From Methylocella silvestris (GTDB lineage Bacteria; Pseudomonadota; Alphaproteobacteria; Rhizobiales; Beijerinckiaceae): DNA of 64,000 nt. A model generated the notes under the pieces. The model saw only the letters and a list, made by a program, of their open reading frames with translations. It did no database searches and was not told where the DNA came from. This document shows, in pieces, positions 8,723 to 18,929 of this stretch (its first letter is position 1; every line of letters begins with the position of its first letter). Position numbers and translations under genes: made by a program. The stretch covers positions 82,951-146,950 of the forward strand of contig NZ_PDZR01000010.1 of NCBI RefSeq assembly GCF_002891535.1, written 5' to 3'.

Positions 8723-9334
8723 TCAGCTCTTCTTGCCGGGGGGCTTTGGCGGCGCGGCGGGCGCTGCCGGCGCGGGTTTGGGCTCGACGTCGGCGTCCGG
8801 AGCCGCTTCCTCGCTTGGCGCGGCTTTCGGCTGCTTCAGCTTGGCGAGTATGCCCTCCGGATCGTCGGGAAGCATGGCCATCAGCTGATCCCCCGTCGCC
8901 TGCAACAACGGACGCATCTTTGCAGCCTTGACCCATTCCGGCTGGGTTTTCTCCGGCACCAGCCAATTGAAGAAGATGAAGGCGATCACGCAAAGCAACA
9001 GGCCGCGCACCGCCCCGAAGACGAAGCCGAGCGAACGATCGAGCGCCCCGACCTTGGAATCAAGAATCGCGTCGGAAAATTTGATGGTGATCAGCGAGAC
9101 GATGATGAGCGTTACGAAGAACACGGCGGCGGCGGAAAGGGCGAGGGCGATCACGTCCTTCGAGACGTAGGGCTTTATATAGGGCAGCACCAAAGGGTGC
9201 AGATAGATCGCCGCGACCGCCGCCGCGCCCCAGGAAGCGATGGCCAAAACCTCGCGCGTAAATCCGCGCAGCATGGCGAGCAGGGCCGAGATCAAGATGA
9301 CGACAATCAAGCCTAGGTCGAGATAGGACGGCAT
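8723..9334 (-). CDS. cvpA: CvpA family inner-membrane protein
   Basis: The 203-residue protein has four hydrophobic segments in the first 150 residues (MPSYLDLGLIVVILISALLA, then GFTREVLAIASWGAAAVAA, AVFFVTLIIVSLITI, GLLLCVIAFIFFNWL) and a Pro/Ala-rich cytoplasmic tail ending PPKPPGKKS. The RGFTREVLxIxSW motif is typical of CvpA/colicin V production proteins, whose molecular role is poorly defined. It sits between radA and purF, the usual alphaproteobacterial order. The ATG at 9334 has AGGGAA upstream; longer in-frame readings to 9541 lack support. Confidence 0.9.
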   Translation of the reverse strand: MPSYLDLGLIVVILISALLAMLRGFTREVLAIASWGAAAVAAIYLHPLVLPYIKPYVSKDVIALALSAAAVFFVTLIIVSLITIKFSDAILDSKVGALDRSLGFVFGAVRGLLLCVIAFIFFNWLVPEKTQPEWVKAAKMRPLLQATGDQLMAMLPDDPEGILAKLKQPKAAPSEEAAPDADVEPKPAPAAPAAPPKPPGKKS

Positions 9335-9537
9335 GTGTTCCCTGGCCTTTTCGGTCCGGCGGTTCTGGCCTCGGACCCATGCTTTGGGCCTTGAGCGAAC
9401 GGCGAAGGCTCGATTGCGATCGGTGCATGGTGATCGGCTCGATGGAGGTAGCCGCGAGCGCGAGCGGCTCCCCCCTGAAAGCGCCGCGACTTTCCTATAA
9501 AGAACCGCATCTTCAAAGAAAAGCCTCAGCTCTTGCG

Positions 9538-10950
9538 TCAACCGTGCCGGCCGGAGCGCAAGGCTGTGCGCGGCGGCTTCGAGCCGATGTCCGCCGCAAG
9601 GCCGGAAATATGCCTCATCGGCTTGGCGGCGATCGATTTCGGGGCGGCGTCCTCGCGTTCCGCCGCAGCGGGAATCGTCGCATGGCGGAAGCCGAGTTTT
9701 GCCGCCTCCTTCAGCCGCGCCGGCCCCTGCGCGACCGAGCGGATCACGCCGGAGAGCGCAATCTCGCCGAAATAAACCGAATCGGCGGCAAGCGCGATAT
9801 TGCTCAAGGAGGAAATGAGCGCGGCGGCGGCGGCAAGATCCGCCGCCGGCTCGCGAACCCTGAGGCCGCCGGCGACGCTGAGATAGATGTCGTGCTGGCC
9901 AAGTTTTATGCCCGCGTGGGTTTCGAGCACGGCGACGATCATCGATAGGCGCGAGGCGTCCCAGCCGACGACGGCGCGGCGCGGCGTTCCGAGCGTGCTT
10001 GGCGCGACAAGCGCCTGGAATTCGACGAGCAGCGGGCGCGAGCCTTCCATCCCGGCAAAGACGGCCGCGCCCGGCGCCGCCTCGTCGCGCGCCGACAGAA
10101 ACAATGAAGAAGGGTTGGCGACCTCCGCCAGCCCGCGCCCGGTCATCTCGAACACGCCGATCTCGTCGGTCGGTCCGAATCGGTTCTTGACGCCGCGCAG
10201 CAAGCGCAGGTCACGCCCGCCCTCGCCTTCGAAGGAGAGCACGGCGTCAACCATATGTTCGACGACGCGCGGGCCGGCGATCTGGCCGTCCTTGGTGACA
10301 TGGCCGACGAGAATCACCGCCGCGCCGCTCATCTTGGCGAAGCGGATCAACGCCTGCGCCGCGCCGCGCACCTGTCCGACCGTGCCGGGCGCCGCCTCGA
10401 TCACGCTCGACCACATGGTCTGGATCGAATCGATGATGACGAGCGACGGGCGCTCCCCGCGCGAGAGCGTGGCGACAATGTCCTCGACGCTGGTCTCGGC
10501 GGCGAGCTCGACGGGGCTCTGGCCAAGGCCGAGACGACAGGCGCGAAGGCGCACCTGATCGACCGCCTCCTCGCCGGAAATATAGACGACGCGGCGGTTC
10601 TTCGCCGCGAGCGCGGCGCATGCCTGGATCAACAGGGTCGATTTGCCGATTCCGGGCTCGCCGCCGAGCAGCAGGGCGGAGCCGGCGACAAAGCCGCCGC
10701 CCGTGACGCGATCAAGTTCATTGATGCCGGTCAGGATGCGCGGCGGGGCGGGTCGATCCGTAGCGGCCAGACTCGCAAGGTCGAACACGCGGCCCTTGCG
10801 CGCGCCGGCGGCCTGTTGCGCGCCAATGCCCGAGGCGGCGCTCTCCTCGATGATCGTGTTCCATTCGCCGCAGGCCTCGCAGCGCCCTTGCCAGCGGCTC
10901 GTGACGGCGCCGCAATTCTGGCACACGAAGGAAGCTTGCGACTTCGCCAT
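9538..10950 (-). CDS. radA: DNA repair protein RadA (Sms)
   Basis: RadA is a RecA-like ATPase that promotes branch migration during recombination repair. The start MAKSQASFVCQNCG leads a C4 zinc finger (CQNCG...CEACG), followed by Walker A GEPGIGKST, the KNRFG motif characteristic of RadA, and a Lon-like C-terminal domain (DIYLSVAGGLRVREPAADLA). The ATG at 10950 is chosen over upstream starts because the zinc finger follows at once and GGCGGG lies upstream. It is 38 nt from the end of dnaB on the same strand, so co-transcription is likely. Confidence 0.96.
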   Translation of the reverse strand: MAKSQASFVCQNCGAVTSRWQGRCEACGEWNTIIEESAASGIGAQQAAGARKGRVFDLASLAATDRPAPPRILTGINELDRVTGGGFVAGSALLLGGEPGIGKSTLLIQACAALAAKNRRVVYISGEEAVDQVRLRACRLGLGQSPVELAAETSVEDIVATLSRGERPSLVIIDSIQTMWSSVIEAAPGTVGQVRGAAQALIRFAKMSGAAVILVGHVTKDGQIAGPRVVEHMVDAVLSFEGEGGRDLRLLRGVKNRFGPTDEIGVFEMTGRGLAEVANPSSLFLSARDEAAPGAAVFAGMEGSRPLLVEFQALVAPSTLGTPRRAVVGWDASRLSMIVAVLETHAGIKLGQHDIYLSVAGGLRVREPAADLAAAAALISSLSNIALAADSVYFGEIALSGVIRSVAQGPARLKEAAKLGFRHATIPAAAEREDAAPKSIAAKPMRHISGLAADIGSKPPRTALRSGRHG

Positions 10951-10988
10951 CAAAATCCCGCCGGGTTCTGCGTCCGATCGCCCAAAAC

Positions 10989-12485
10989 TCAAATCCGATC
11001 GGGCAGGGAGTCTTCCCGGGCGAGATTGGAAAAGCGCGTCAGTTCGGCCTCGAAGGCAAGCTCCACCGTTCCGGTCGGGCCGTGGCGCTGCTTGCCGATG
11101 ATCACTTCCGCCTTGCCGTGGACGCGCTCCATATCCGTCTGCCAGGTTACGAATTCCTCGGTGCCTTCGCGCGGCTGCTTGTTGTTCAGATAATATTCCT
11201 CGCGGAACACGAACATGACGACATCGGCATCCTGCTCGATCGAACCGGATTCGCGCAAATCCGACAGCTGCGGCCGCTTGTCGTCGCGCGATTCGACCTG
11301 ACGCGACAGCTGCGAGAGCGCGATCACCGGCACGTTGAGCTCTTTCGCCAGAGCCTTCAGGCCGGTGGTGATCTCGGTCACCTCCTGTACGCGGCTGTCG
11401 GAGCGGTTTTTCGATCCCCCAAGCAATTGCAGATAGTCGATGACAAGCACGTCGAGTCCGCGCTGGCGTTTCAGGCGGCGCGCCCGCGCGGTCAGCTGCG
11501 CGATGGAAAGGCCGCCGGTCTGGTCGATATAGAGCGGCACCTGCTGCATCGTCCGCGCCGCGTCGGCGATGCGATGGAATTCGCTTTCCGTCATGTCGCC
11601 GCGCCGGATTTTATAAGACGCGACGCCGGATTGTTCGGCGATGACGCGGGTCGCCAGCTGCTCGGCCGACATTTCGAGCGAGAAGAAGCCGACGACGCCG
11701 CCATTCATCGTCTCATGCGTCCCGTCCGGCCGCACGGTGAATTCATAGGCCTTGGCGATATTGAAAGCGACATTGGTCGCGAGCGCCGTTTTTCCCATGC
11801 CGGGACGGCCGGCGATGATGATGAGATCGGACGCCTGCAAGCCGCCCATATAGCGGTCGAGGTCGGAAAGGCCGGTGGCGATGCCGGACAGGCGCCCGTC
11901 GCGCTCGAAAGCCTTTGCAGCCATGTCGACGGCGGTGACGAGCGCGTCGGAAAAGCGCTGAAAACCGCCCTCATAGCGGCCGAGTTCGGCGACCGAATAG
12001 AGTTTTCGCTCGGCCTCCTCGATCTGCTCGCGCGGCGAGGCGGCGACGGGGGCGTCATAGGCGGAATTGACGATGTCCTCGCCGATCAGAATCAGATCGC
12101 GGCGGACCGCCAGATCGTGGATGGTGCGGCCGTAATCCTCGGCGTTGATGATCGTGGTCGCCTCGGCGGCGAGGCGGGCGAGATATTGTGGCGCGGTGAC
12201 GCCGCCAAGGTCATGCTCGCCCAAAAAGGTTTTCAGGGTGATCGGCGAGGCGATCTTTCCTGCCCGGATCAGCTGGCTGGCGATATCGTAGATGCGCCGA
12301 TGCACCTCTTCGGAAAAATGCTCGGGCTTCAGAAAATCCGAGACGCGATCGAAGGCGTCATTGTTGACGAGTACGGCGCCCAGCAGCGCCTGTTCGGCCT
12401 CGATATTGTGGGGCGCAAGGCGATAGGTCGGGGTTTCGGCGCTTTGGCGGGCCGCGCCGGGGCGAAGATTGTCGATCGCTGACAT
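10989..12485 (-). CDS. dnaB: Replicative DNA helicase DnaB
   Basis: DnaB is the hexameric 5'-3' helicase of the replisome. The 498-residue protein has the N-terminal DnaB domain (APHNIEAEQALLGAVLVNNDAF), Walker A in AGRPGMGKTALATN, the Walker B/DYLQLL segment and the SQLSRQVE motif. An insert around residues 250-265 (EFTVRPDGTHETMNGG) is typical of alphaproteobacterial DnaB. The ATG at 12485 begins MSAIDNLRPG. It is the first gene of the dnaB-radA-cvpA-purF series and is divergent from the araC-type gene across 236 bp. Confidence 0.97.
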   Translation of the reverse strand: MSAIDNLRPGAARQSAETPTYRLAPHNIEAEQALLGAVLVNNDAFDRVSDFLKPEHFSEEVHRRIYDIASQLIRAGKIASPITLKTFLGEHDLGGVTAPQYLARLAAEATTIINAEDYGRTIHDLAVRRDLILIGEDIVNSAYDAPVAASPREQIEEAERKLYSVAELGRYEGGFQRFSDALVTAVDMAAKAFERDGRLSGIATGLSDLDRYMGGLQASDLIIIAGRPGMGKTALATNVAFNIAKAYEFTVRPDGTHETMNGGVVGFFSLEMSAEQLATRVIAEQSGVASYKIRRGDMTESEFHRIADAARTMQQVPLYIDQTGGLSIAQLTARARRLKRQRGLDVLVIDYLQLLGGSKNRSDSRVQEVTEITTGLKALAKELNVPVIALSQLSRQVESRDDKRPQLSDLRESGSIEQDADVVMFVFREEYYLNNKQPREGTEEFVTWQTDMERVHGKAEVIIGKQRHGPTGTVELAFEAELTRFSNLAREDSLPDRI

Positions 12486-12721
12486 CAGGTCTTTCTTGCA
12501 GTTTTGCTTGGCTTTTCGCCGCCAGCGAATCAGCCGCGCAATGGGTCGCCCTTGATGCCATGTCCGCCCCGCGCGCGCAAAAGACGAGTCGATCCGCGCC
12601 CGCTATTCACATGGCGGGTCGCCGATGAGACGCTTGTTTGCGCCAGCGCCGTCGGATAAGAGCTCGACGGTCACGAAAGAGCGTCCGCGCTCCTGGCGGA
12701 GCCAACGCGCAAGGCGGCGCC

Positions 12722-13435
12722 ATGACCGATCTTCTTCATAGCAACGCGGTCGACCCGAAGGGCTCCCAATGGGTTTACTGGCGCCCGATGATCGACGGGA
12801 TTTCGGAACTCGGCATATTGCGCGGGCGCGGCAGTGAGCTCGCCATGCATTTCCACGAAGAATTTCAGGTCACCTTTGTTCTTGCCGGCCGCCGCGCGCT
12901 GCAATTGGGGGACGCCGTCATCGAACTGACGTCCCCTCGCTGCGTCTGCATTCCCGCCGGGACGCCGCATCGCTCCCTTGAGGGATCGTCCGATCTCGTC
13001 AGCGTCAACGCCTATCTTCCGGCCGGCGACTATGCCGTGGCGGCGATGCAGGCGGCGATCGAACGCGAATGGCGCATGGTCGAGGGATTTGACTGGCGCG
13101 AGCTTGCGGCGCTCATCCGCGCCCACCGCAAGGACGGCTGCGCCGCCGACCGATCGATCGCGATCCGTCCTGACCGCCAGGAATCCGTAAGCCGGCGCGC
13201 CTCACGCAGGGGGCAGAGCCGCGAAGGATTTTCGCGCGCTTTCGCCAGGCGCCACGGCATGCCGCCGCACGCGTTTGAGCTGATCGGCCGGCTCAATCGC
13301 GCAAGGGAATTGCTGCGGGCCGGAGAAGCCGTCGCGGCCACAGCGGCGGAGACCGGCTTTGCCGATCAAAGCCATCTTGGCCGATGGTTTCGGCGCGCCT
13401 TCGGCGTGACCCCTGGCCGCTATCGCCTCGGCTGA
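12722..13435 (+). CDS. AraC family transcriptional regulator
   Basis: The 237-residue protein has an N-terminal cupin sensor (MHFHEEFQVTFVLAGRRALQLGD ... CIPAGTPHRS) and a C-terminal AraC-type helix-turn-helix (SREGFSRAFARRHGMPPHAF ... AATAAETGFADQSHLGRWFRRAFGVTPGRYR). It is short in the region before the DNA-binding domain. The ATG at 12722 has AAGGCGGC upstream and removes 28 unlikely residues from the longest reading. It is followed after 71 nt by a YdcZ-type transporter, which it may control. The ligand is unknown. Confidence 0.88.
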   Translation: MTDLLHSNAVDPKGSQWVYWRPMIDGISELGILRGRGSELAMHFHEEFQVTFVLAGRRALQLGDAVIELTSPRCVCIPAGTPHRSLEGSSDLVSVNAYLPAGDYAVAAMQAAIEREWRMVEGFDWRELAALIRAHRKDGCAADRSIAIRPDRQESVSRRASRRGQSREGFSRAFARRHGMPPHAFELIGRLNRARELLRAGEAVAATAAETGFADQSHLGRWFRRAFGVTPGRYRLG

Positions 13436-13506
13436 CGCGCGGTCACAAACGTTCCAGACTTACCCGTTTCCCTCTGCTCAAAGGCTTGCAGACGGGAGAA
13501 ACGGGC

Positions 13507-13944
13507 ATGGATTTCGGACTTTATTTGCTGGTTGTCGGCGCGGGAGCGAGCCTTGTCCTGCAGCAGGCGCTTAACTCGAATTTGCGCTTGGAGCTCGGGT
13601 CGCCGTGGTGGGCCGGATTGGTCAGCTATCTTGGCGGCGCATTCGCCATGCTGGCGATGGTTGTTGCGCGGGGCGATCGCCTGCCGGCGGGCGCGGCGGC
13701 GCAAACATCGTGGCATTCATGGACCGGGGGCCTGTTCGGGGCGATCTTCATCGCAGTTGCGATCTTCATGGTCCCACGGCTTGGCGCCGCGACCGTCGTC
13801 GCTCTGATCGTCGTCGGTCAGATGCTTGGATCGCTGATTTTCGATCATTTCGGTTTTCTCGGCGTGCCGCAGCACGACGCCAATCCCGTCCGCCTAGCCG
13901 GAGCGGCGTTTTTGATCCTTGGCGTGGTTTTGATCCGCTATTGA
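13507..13944 (+). CDS. YdcZ-type (DMT superfamily) small membrane transporter
   Basis: The 145-residue protein has four to five hydrophobic helices and the family features LVLQQALNSNLR near residue 20, SPWWAGLVSYLGG, and GQMLGSLIFDHFGFLGV with a final GVVLIRY. These are typical of the DUF606/YdcZ half-size transporters of the drug/metabolite superfamily. It starts with ATG at 13507 after GGAGAAACGGGC. It follows the araC-type gene on the same strand, so export of a compound sensed by that regulator is a reasonable guess. Confidence 0.87.
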   Translation: MDFGLYLLVVGAGASLVLQQALNSNLRLELGSPWWAGLVSYLGGAFAMLAMVVARGDRLPAGAAAQTSWHSWTGGLFGAIFIAVAIFMVPRLGAATVVALIVVGQMLGSLIFDHFGFLGVPQHDANPVRLAGAAFLILGVVLIRY

Positions 13945-13961
13945 TCGCCGCAGCGCCGCCC

Positions 13962-14192
13962 CTACCACTCCTCGTCCTGCTTGCCGCCGCAGGCGCGCCG
14001 TTCGAGGCACTGACACCGCCCGGTGCCTTGCTGGCAATAGGGTTTTCGGGTCGGCCCGCAGGGATAGCTGGCGCGGTCCTGACCGGTGTAGGAGCCGCCG
14101 CACGCGCCTTCGGAATCCTGCGCCCTGGCTGCGTCAAGCATGGCGAGGCTCAGAAGGGCGCAAGCGACAATGAGAAAAACTCTGTAGATCAT
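13962..14192 (-). CDS. Small exported Cys-rich protein, function unknown
   Basis: The 76-residue product begins MIYRVFLIVACALLSLAMLD and a probable signal peptide ends at AARAQ. The predicted mature part is about 50 residues with six cysteines (GACGG, YPCG, PYCQ, RCQCLER, RACGG), a pattern that suggests disulfide bonding in the periplasm. AGGA lies 7 nt before the ATG. I do not recognise the family. It is convergent with the transporter gene (17 nt between stops). Confidence 0.65.
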   Translation of the reverse strand: MIYRVFLIVACALLSLAMLDAARAQDSEGACGGSYTGQDRASYPCGPTRKPYCQQGTGRCQCLERRACGGKQDEEW

Positions 14193-14226
14193 TCGGGGTC
14201 CTGTCGTCGCAGCTTTTAATCACACA

Positions 14227-14330
14227 ACCTCATCCTGGGGAGGGCTCGAAGAGCCCGTCTCGAAGGATGGGCCGCCCTCGTGGTTCGAGACGCAGGCTTT
14301 GTCTGCTCCTCACCCATGAGGGCTCAGGCT
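14227..14330. repeat. Dispersed palindromic intergenic repeat (about 100 bp)
   Basis: The segment runs from ctcatcctggggagggc to gctcctcacccatgaggg, with imperfectly complementary ends and an internal pair gtctcgaaggatgg / tggttcgagac. Elements of this form (CCTCATCCTGAGGAG ... CGAAGGATGG ... GCTCCTCACCATGAGG) are abundant in intergenic regions of Bradyrhizobium and relatives. It lies just beyond the stop of hemB on the minus strand and may also act as its transcription terminator. Confidence 0.6.
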
Positions 14331-14332
14331 CA

Positions 14333-15445
<1,113 letters not shown>

Positions 15446-15507
15446 TTAGGCCGGGCCAAGGGCGCCCGCAAGCGCCGGTCGCCCAGTGCAAACAGATGTG
15501 AGGCTTT

Positions 15508-16497
15508 ATGGGACTGCTCGTCGACGGCGTCTGGCGCGATCAATGGTATGACACGCAAAGCCATGGCGGACGATTTGAGCGCGACGCCGCCAAATTCCGC
15601 AACTGGATCACGCCGGACGGCGCACCCGGCCCATCGGGGCGCGGCGGCTTCAAGGCTGAGGCAGGCCGCTACCATCTCTATGCCGCCTATTTCTGCCCCT
15701 GGGCGCATCGCACGCTGATCTTTCGCGAGCTGAAGGGCCTCGCTCCGCTGATCGACGTCTCGATCGTCAACTGGCTGATGCGCGAGAATGGCATCACCTT
15801 CGCCCCCGCCGACGGCGTCATTGGCGATCCGCTGTTTGGCGCGCGCTATCTCTATGAGATCTATCAGGCCGCCGATCCCGCCTATAGCGGCCGGGTGACC
15901 GTCCCGACGCTGTGGGACAAGGAGACAAAGGCGATCGTCTCGACCGAATCTTCCGAGATCATCCGCATGTTCAATTCGGCCTTCGACGGCGTCGGGGCGG
16001 CGGCGGGGGATTATTATCCCACGGAGTCGCGCGAGGAAATCGACGCGCTCAACGCGCGGATTTATCCGACGGTGAACAATGGCGTCTATCGCGCGGGCTT
16101 TGCGACGACTCAAACGGCCTATGAGGAGGCGATCGGCCCGCTGTTCGAGACGCTGGATTATCTTGAGGCGTTGCTGGACGAGCGCCGCTATCTCTGCGGC
16201 GAGCGGATGACAGAGGCGGACATAAGGCTACTCACCACCCTTTTGCGCTTCGACATCGTCTATGTCGGCCATTTCAAATGCAATGTGCGGCGGATCGCCG
16301 ATTATCCAAATCTTTGGGGCTATGTGCGCGACCTCTATCAGACCGGGACGATCGCAAAAACCTTTCGGCCGGACCACATCAAGGGCCACTATTATCAGAG
16401 CCATCTGCAGATCAATCCGACCGGCATCGTCCCCCTTGGGCCGCATATCGACTTTGACGCCCCGCATGACCGCGCGCGGCTTGGCGGGGCCGGTTGA
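15508..16497 (+). CDS. Glutathionyl-hydroquinone reductase (Xi-class GST)
   Basis: The 329-residue protein reduces glutathionyl-(hydro)quinones with glutathione. It carries the family-defining CPWAHRT motif with catalytic Cys63 (AAYFCPWAHRTLIFRELKGL), the long insert with RYLYEIYQ, the VTVPTLWDK and STESSEIIRMFN glutathione-site elements, and the C-terminal LCGERMTEADIRLLTTLLRFDIVY. Length and layout match YqjG/ECM4 proteins. The start is ATG at 15508 after GTGAGGCTTT. It ends 7 nt before the convergent DUF3572 gene. Confidence 0.94.
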   Translation: MGLLVDGVWRDQWYDTQSHGGRFERDAAKFRNWITPDGAPGPSGRGGFKAEAGRYHLYAAYFCPWAHRTLIFRELKGLAPLIDVSIVNWLMRENGITFAPADGVIGDPLFGARYLYEIYQAADPAYSGRVTVPTLWDKETKAIVSTESSEIIRMFNSAFDGVGAAAGDYYPTESREEIDALNARIYPTVNNGVYRAGFATTQTAYEEAIGPLFETLDYLEALLDERRYLCGERMTEADIRLLTTLLRFDIVYVGHFKCNVRRIADYPNLWGYVRDLYQTGTIAKTFRPDHIKGHYYQSHLQINPTGIVPLGPHIDFDAPHDRARLGGAG

Positions 16498-16504
16498 GAC
16501 GCCT

Positions 16505-16813
16505 TCAGATGGCCTCGGGCGCAAGGGCCTCGCGCGCGCGCTCGACCTCTGTCGGATTGCGTCCGGCGTTCGCCGTAAAGGCCAGCAGCAAGGCCTCGTC
16601 GGAGGCTAGAAAATCGAGCACGCCGGCGAGAAATCCGGGCTCGGCGGCCGCCGCGCGCAGATTGTCGGGTTGCAGCCCCGAAAGACTCATGAATCGCTCG
16701 AGCGCTTTGGCGTCGCCCGCGATATAACCCAAGGCCTCGATCGCCAGCGTTTCGGCGCGCTCCCGCGACTGATTGATTTTTCCTGGAAAGCGGCGATTGC
16801 CGAAACTTTGCAT
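16505..16813 (-). CDS. DUF3572 family protein
   Basis: This 102-residue, mostly helical protein ([29 protein letters not shown], then [26 protein letters not shown]) matches the alphaproteobacterial DUF3572 family, usually found upstream of and divergent from divK, as here. No function is established. The ATG at 16813 is 110 bp from the divK start, and the two genes probably share that promoter region. Confidence 0.85.
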   Translation of the reverse strand: MQSFGNRRFPGKINQSRERAETLAIEALGYIAGDAKALERFMSLSGLQPDNLRAAAAEPGFLAGVLDFLASDEALLLAFTANAGRNPTEVERAREALAPEAI

Positions 16814-16923
16814 ATTGGCGTTTTCCCTTTCGTCAAGTTCTATCCGTTACCCCTTGCAGATCGGATCAGGTGGCGCTGAGGCATGGCGTGCGACCGACTC
16901 GCAAGGGCTCAACAGGGTCTTTC

Positions 16924-17295
16924 ATGCAAAAAACCATCCTGATCGTAGAAGACAACGAACTGAATATGAAGCTGTTCAACGATCTTCTCGAAGCGCACGG
17001 CTACAAGACCGTGCAGACCCGCAGCGGGCTCGAGGCGGTCGGACTGACGCGCGAGCACATGCCGGATCTGATCCTGATGGATATCCAGCTTCCAGAGGTC
17101 TCGGGGCTCGAAGTCACACAATGGCTCAAGCAGGATGAGGCGCTGCGCCACATTCCCGTGATCGCGATCACCGCCTTCGCGATGAAGGGCGACGAGGAAA
17201 AGATCCGTCAGGGCGGCTGCGAGGCCTATCTGTCGAAGCCGATCTCGATCGTCAAATTTCTCGAGACGGTGCGCAGCTATCTGAACGACCGCTGA
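16924..17295 (+). CDS. divK: Single-domain response regulator DivK
   Basis: DivK is a stand-alone receiver that links the PleC/DivJ kinases to CtrA control of the alphaproteobacterial cell cycle. The 123-residue protein has the acidic pair in VEDNELN, phospho-acceptor Asp53 in [10 protein letters not shown], Thr in [10 protein letters not shown] and the conserved Lys in YLSKPIS. There is no output domain. It is followed 41 nt later by pleD, the canonical order. The start ATG at 16924 follows CAGGGTC. Confidence 0.96.
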   Translation: MQKTILIVEDNELNMKLFNDLLEAHGYKTVQTRSGLEAVGLTREHMPDLILMDIQLPEVSGLEVTQWLKQDEALRHIPVIAITAFAMKGDEEKIRQGGCEAYLSKPISIVKFLETVRSYLNDR

Positions 17296-17336
17296 TCCGC
17301 GCCCCGCGGGCGGCCGCATGACGGAAGGAAGGCTTT

Positions 17337-18746
17337 ATGACCGCTCGCGTTCTGGTCGTCGACGACAACCTTCCCAACGTCAAGCTGCTCGAAGCGCGGC
17401 TGTCGACCGAATATTACGAGGTCGTCACCGCGAGCAATGGGGCCGACGCGCTTGCGATCTGCGCCCGCGGCGAATGCGATATCGTCCTGCTCGACGTGAT
17501 GATGCCGGGCATGAACGGTTTTGAGGTCTGCCGCCGGCTGAAGGCGGACCCCCTCACCGCCCACATCCCCGTCGTGATGGTCACAGCGCTCGACCAGACG
17601 TCCGACCGGCTGATGGGGCTTGAGGCCGGCGCCGATGATTTTCTGACAAAGCCGATCGACGAAGCAGCGCTGCTCGCCCGCGTCCGCTCTCTCGCCCGGC
17701 TGCGATTGTCGCTCGACGAATTGCGCATGCGGGCGATGCGCGCGGCGAAAATGGGAATTGGCAAGTCGTTCGATTCTGCCGCCGTTGAGACCGGCCTTGG
17801 CGGGCGCGTTCTGGTTGTCGATGACCGCCGCTCGTCGGCCGGGACGATTTATGGCGCGCTGAAGGATCTGCATGAAGTCGAAGTCGAGCCCGACGCATCG
17901 GAGGCCCTGATCGAGGGCGCCGCGGGCGGCTACGATCTTCTGATCGTCAGCCTCAGCCTTGAGGCCTATGACGGATTGCGGCTATGCAGCCAGATACGCT
18001 CCATCGAAGCGACGCGGGAGCTGCCCATTTTGGCGATCGCCGAACCGGAGGAGCGCGTCAGGATGCTTCGTTGTCTTGACCTCGGCGTCAATGACTATCT
18101 CCTGCGTCCGATCGAGCGCCACGAACTGGTCGCGCGGGTGCGCACACAATTGCGGCGCAAGCGCTACGCCGACAATCTGCGCGAGAAGGTCGAGGCTTCG
18201 CTCGAAATGGCGGTGGTCGACGCTTTGACCGGTCTCCACAACCGCCGGTTCTTCGACGGCGTGTTTCCCTCGCTGATGGAAGAGGCAAAACGCAAGGCGC
18301 GGCCGCTCTCGGTGATGATGTTCGACATCGACCATTTCAAGAGCGTCAATGACGCGCATGGCCATGAAGCCGGCGACCGGCTGCTGCAGGGGCTTGCCGG
18401 ACGGGTCAGGGCCCTCGTGCGCGGCTCCGACATGTTCTGCCGGCTGAGCGGCGATGAATTTGTCATTCTGATGCCTGACACCCGGGTCGACGTCGGCGCC
18501 AAGGTCGCCGAGCGCGTGCGGGCGGGCGTCGCGGGCGCTGCTTTCCCGATCGGCAAGTCGCGCTCCCTTTCGACGACGATCTCGATCGGACTTGCCGAAA
18601 GCGCCCATGCCGGACCGGATCTGTTGCGTGAGGCGGACAGGGCGCTCTACCGCTCGAAGGAGGGCGGGCGCAATCGCGTTTTCGTCGATACGCCGGCCGA
18701 GCAGTCTGGCAAATTTACGGGATTCAGGGTTGTGCGGACGGGGTAA
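17337..18746 (+). CDS. pleD: PleD diguanylate cyclase response regulator
   Basis: PleD makes cyclic di-GMP at the cell pole on phosphorylation. The 469-residue protein has two receiver domains (the first with VVDDN and phospho-acceptor Asp53 in LLDVMMPGMNG, the second about residues 155-270 and degenerate, lacking the aspartate context) and a GGDEF domain. The active-site loop reads SGDEF (first Gly replaced by Ser), preceded by an RGSD inhibitory site five residues upstream, so product feedback is expected. It follows divK in an operon. In Caulobacter rpmG follows pleD; no such gene is seen here. Confidence 0.95.
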   Translation: MTARVLVVDDNLPNVKLLEARLSTEYYEVVTASNGADALAICARGECDIVLLDVMMPGMNGFEVCRRLKADPLTAHIPVVMVTALDQTSDRLMGLEAGADDFLTKPIDEAALLARVRSLARLRLSLDELRMRAMRAAKMGIGKSFDSAAVETGLGGRVLVVDDRRSSAGTIYGALKDLHEVEVEPDASEALIEGAAGGYDLLIVSLSLEAYDGLRLCSQIRSIEATRELPILAIAEPEERVRMLRCLDLGVNDYLLRPIERHELVARVRTQLRRKRYADNLREKVEASLEMAVVDALTGLHNRRFFDGVFPSLMEEAKRKARPLSVMMFDIDHFKSVNDAHGHEAGDRLLQGLAGRVRALVRGSDMFCRLSGDEFVILMPDTRVDVGAKVAERVRAGVAGAAFPIGKSRSLSTTISIGLAESAHAGPDLLREADRALYRSKEGGRNRVFVDTPAEQSGKFTGFRVVRTG

Positions 18747-18834
18747 GGCAGACCGCTTCGCGCGCGTTAACGAAACAAGGATTTCGCCGCCAACAAGTGA
18801 TTGCATTTAGCCGCCGCCGCGCGCTAACGTCTTT

Positions 18835-18860
18835 GCGCCGAGCCCGAAAGGGCGTGGCGC
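18835..18860. other. GC-rich hairpin with GAAA loop after pleD
   Basis: The sequence folds as GCGCC-GA-GCCC-GAAA-GGGC-GT-GGCGC, a stable stem with a GAAA tetraloop. It lies 89 nt after the pleD stop. There is no U tract, so it is not a standard intrinsic terminator, but it could protect the 3' end of the pleD message. Confidence 0.5.
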
Positions 18861-18929
18861 GGAAGGGGTCCTTGAAGAAATATCCGCCGCGCCCTGCGCC
18901 ATCGAAGCGCATTTGGCGACTTGACTGGA

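Noticed and set aside
11082..12482. 466-codon plus-strand frame antisense to dnaB
   Set aside because: Antisense shadow of a highly conserved gene.
17337..18746. SGDEF instead of GGDEF as a sign of an inactive PleD
   Set aside because: Ser at the first position is tolerated in active cyclases, and the metal and substrate residues plus the I-site are intact.
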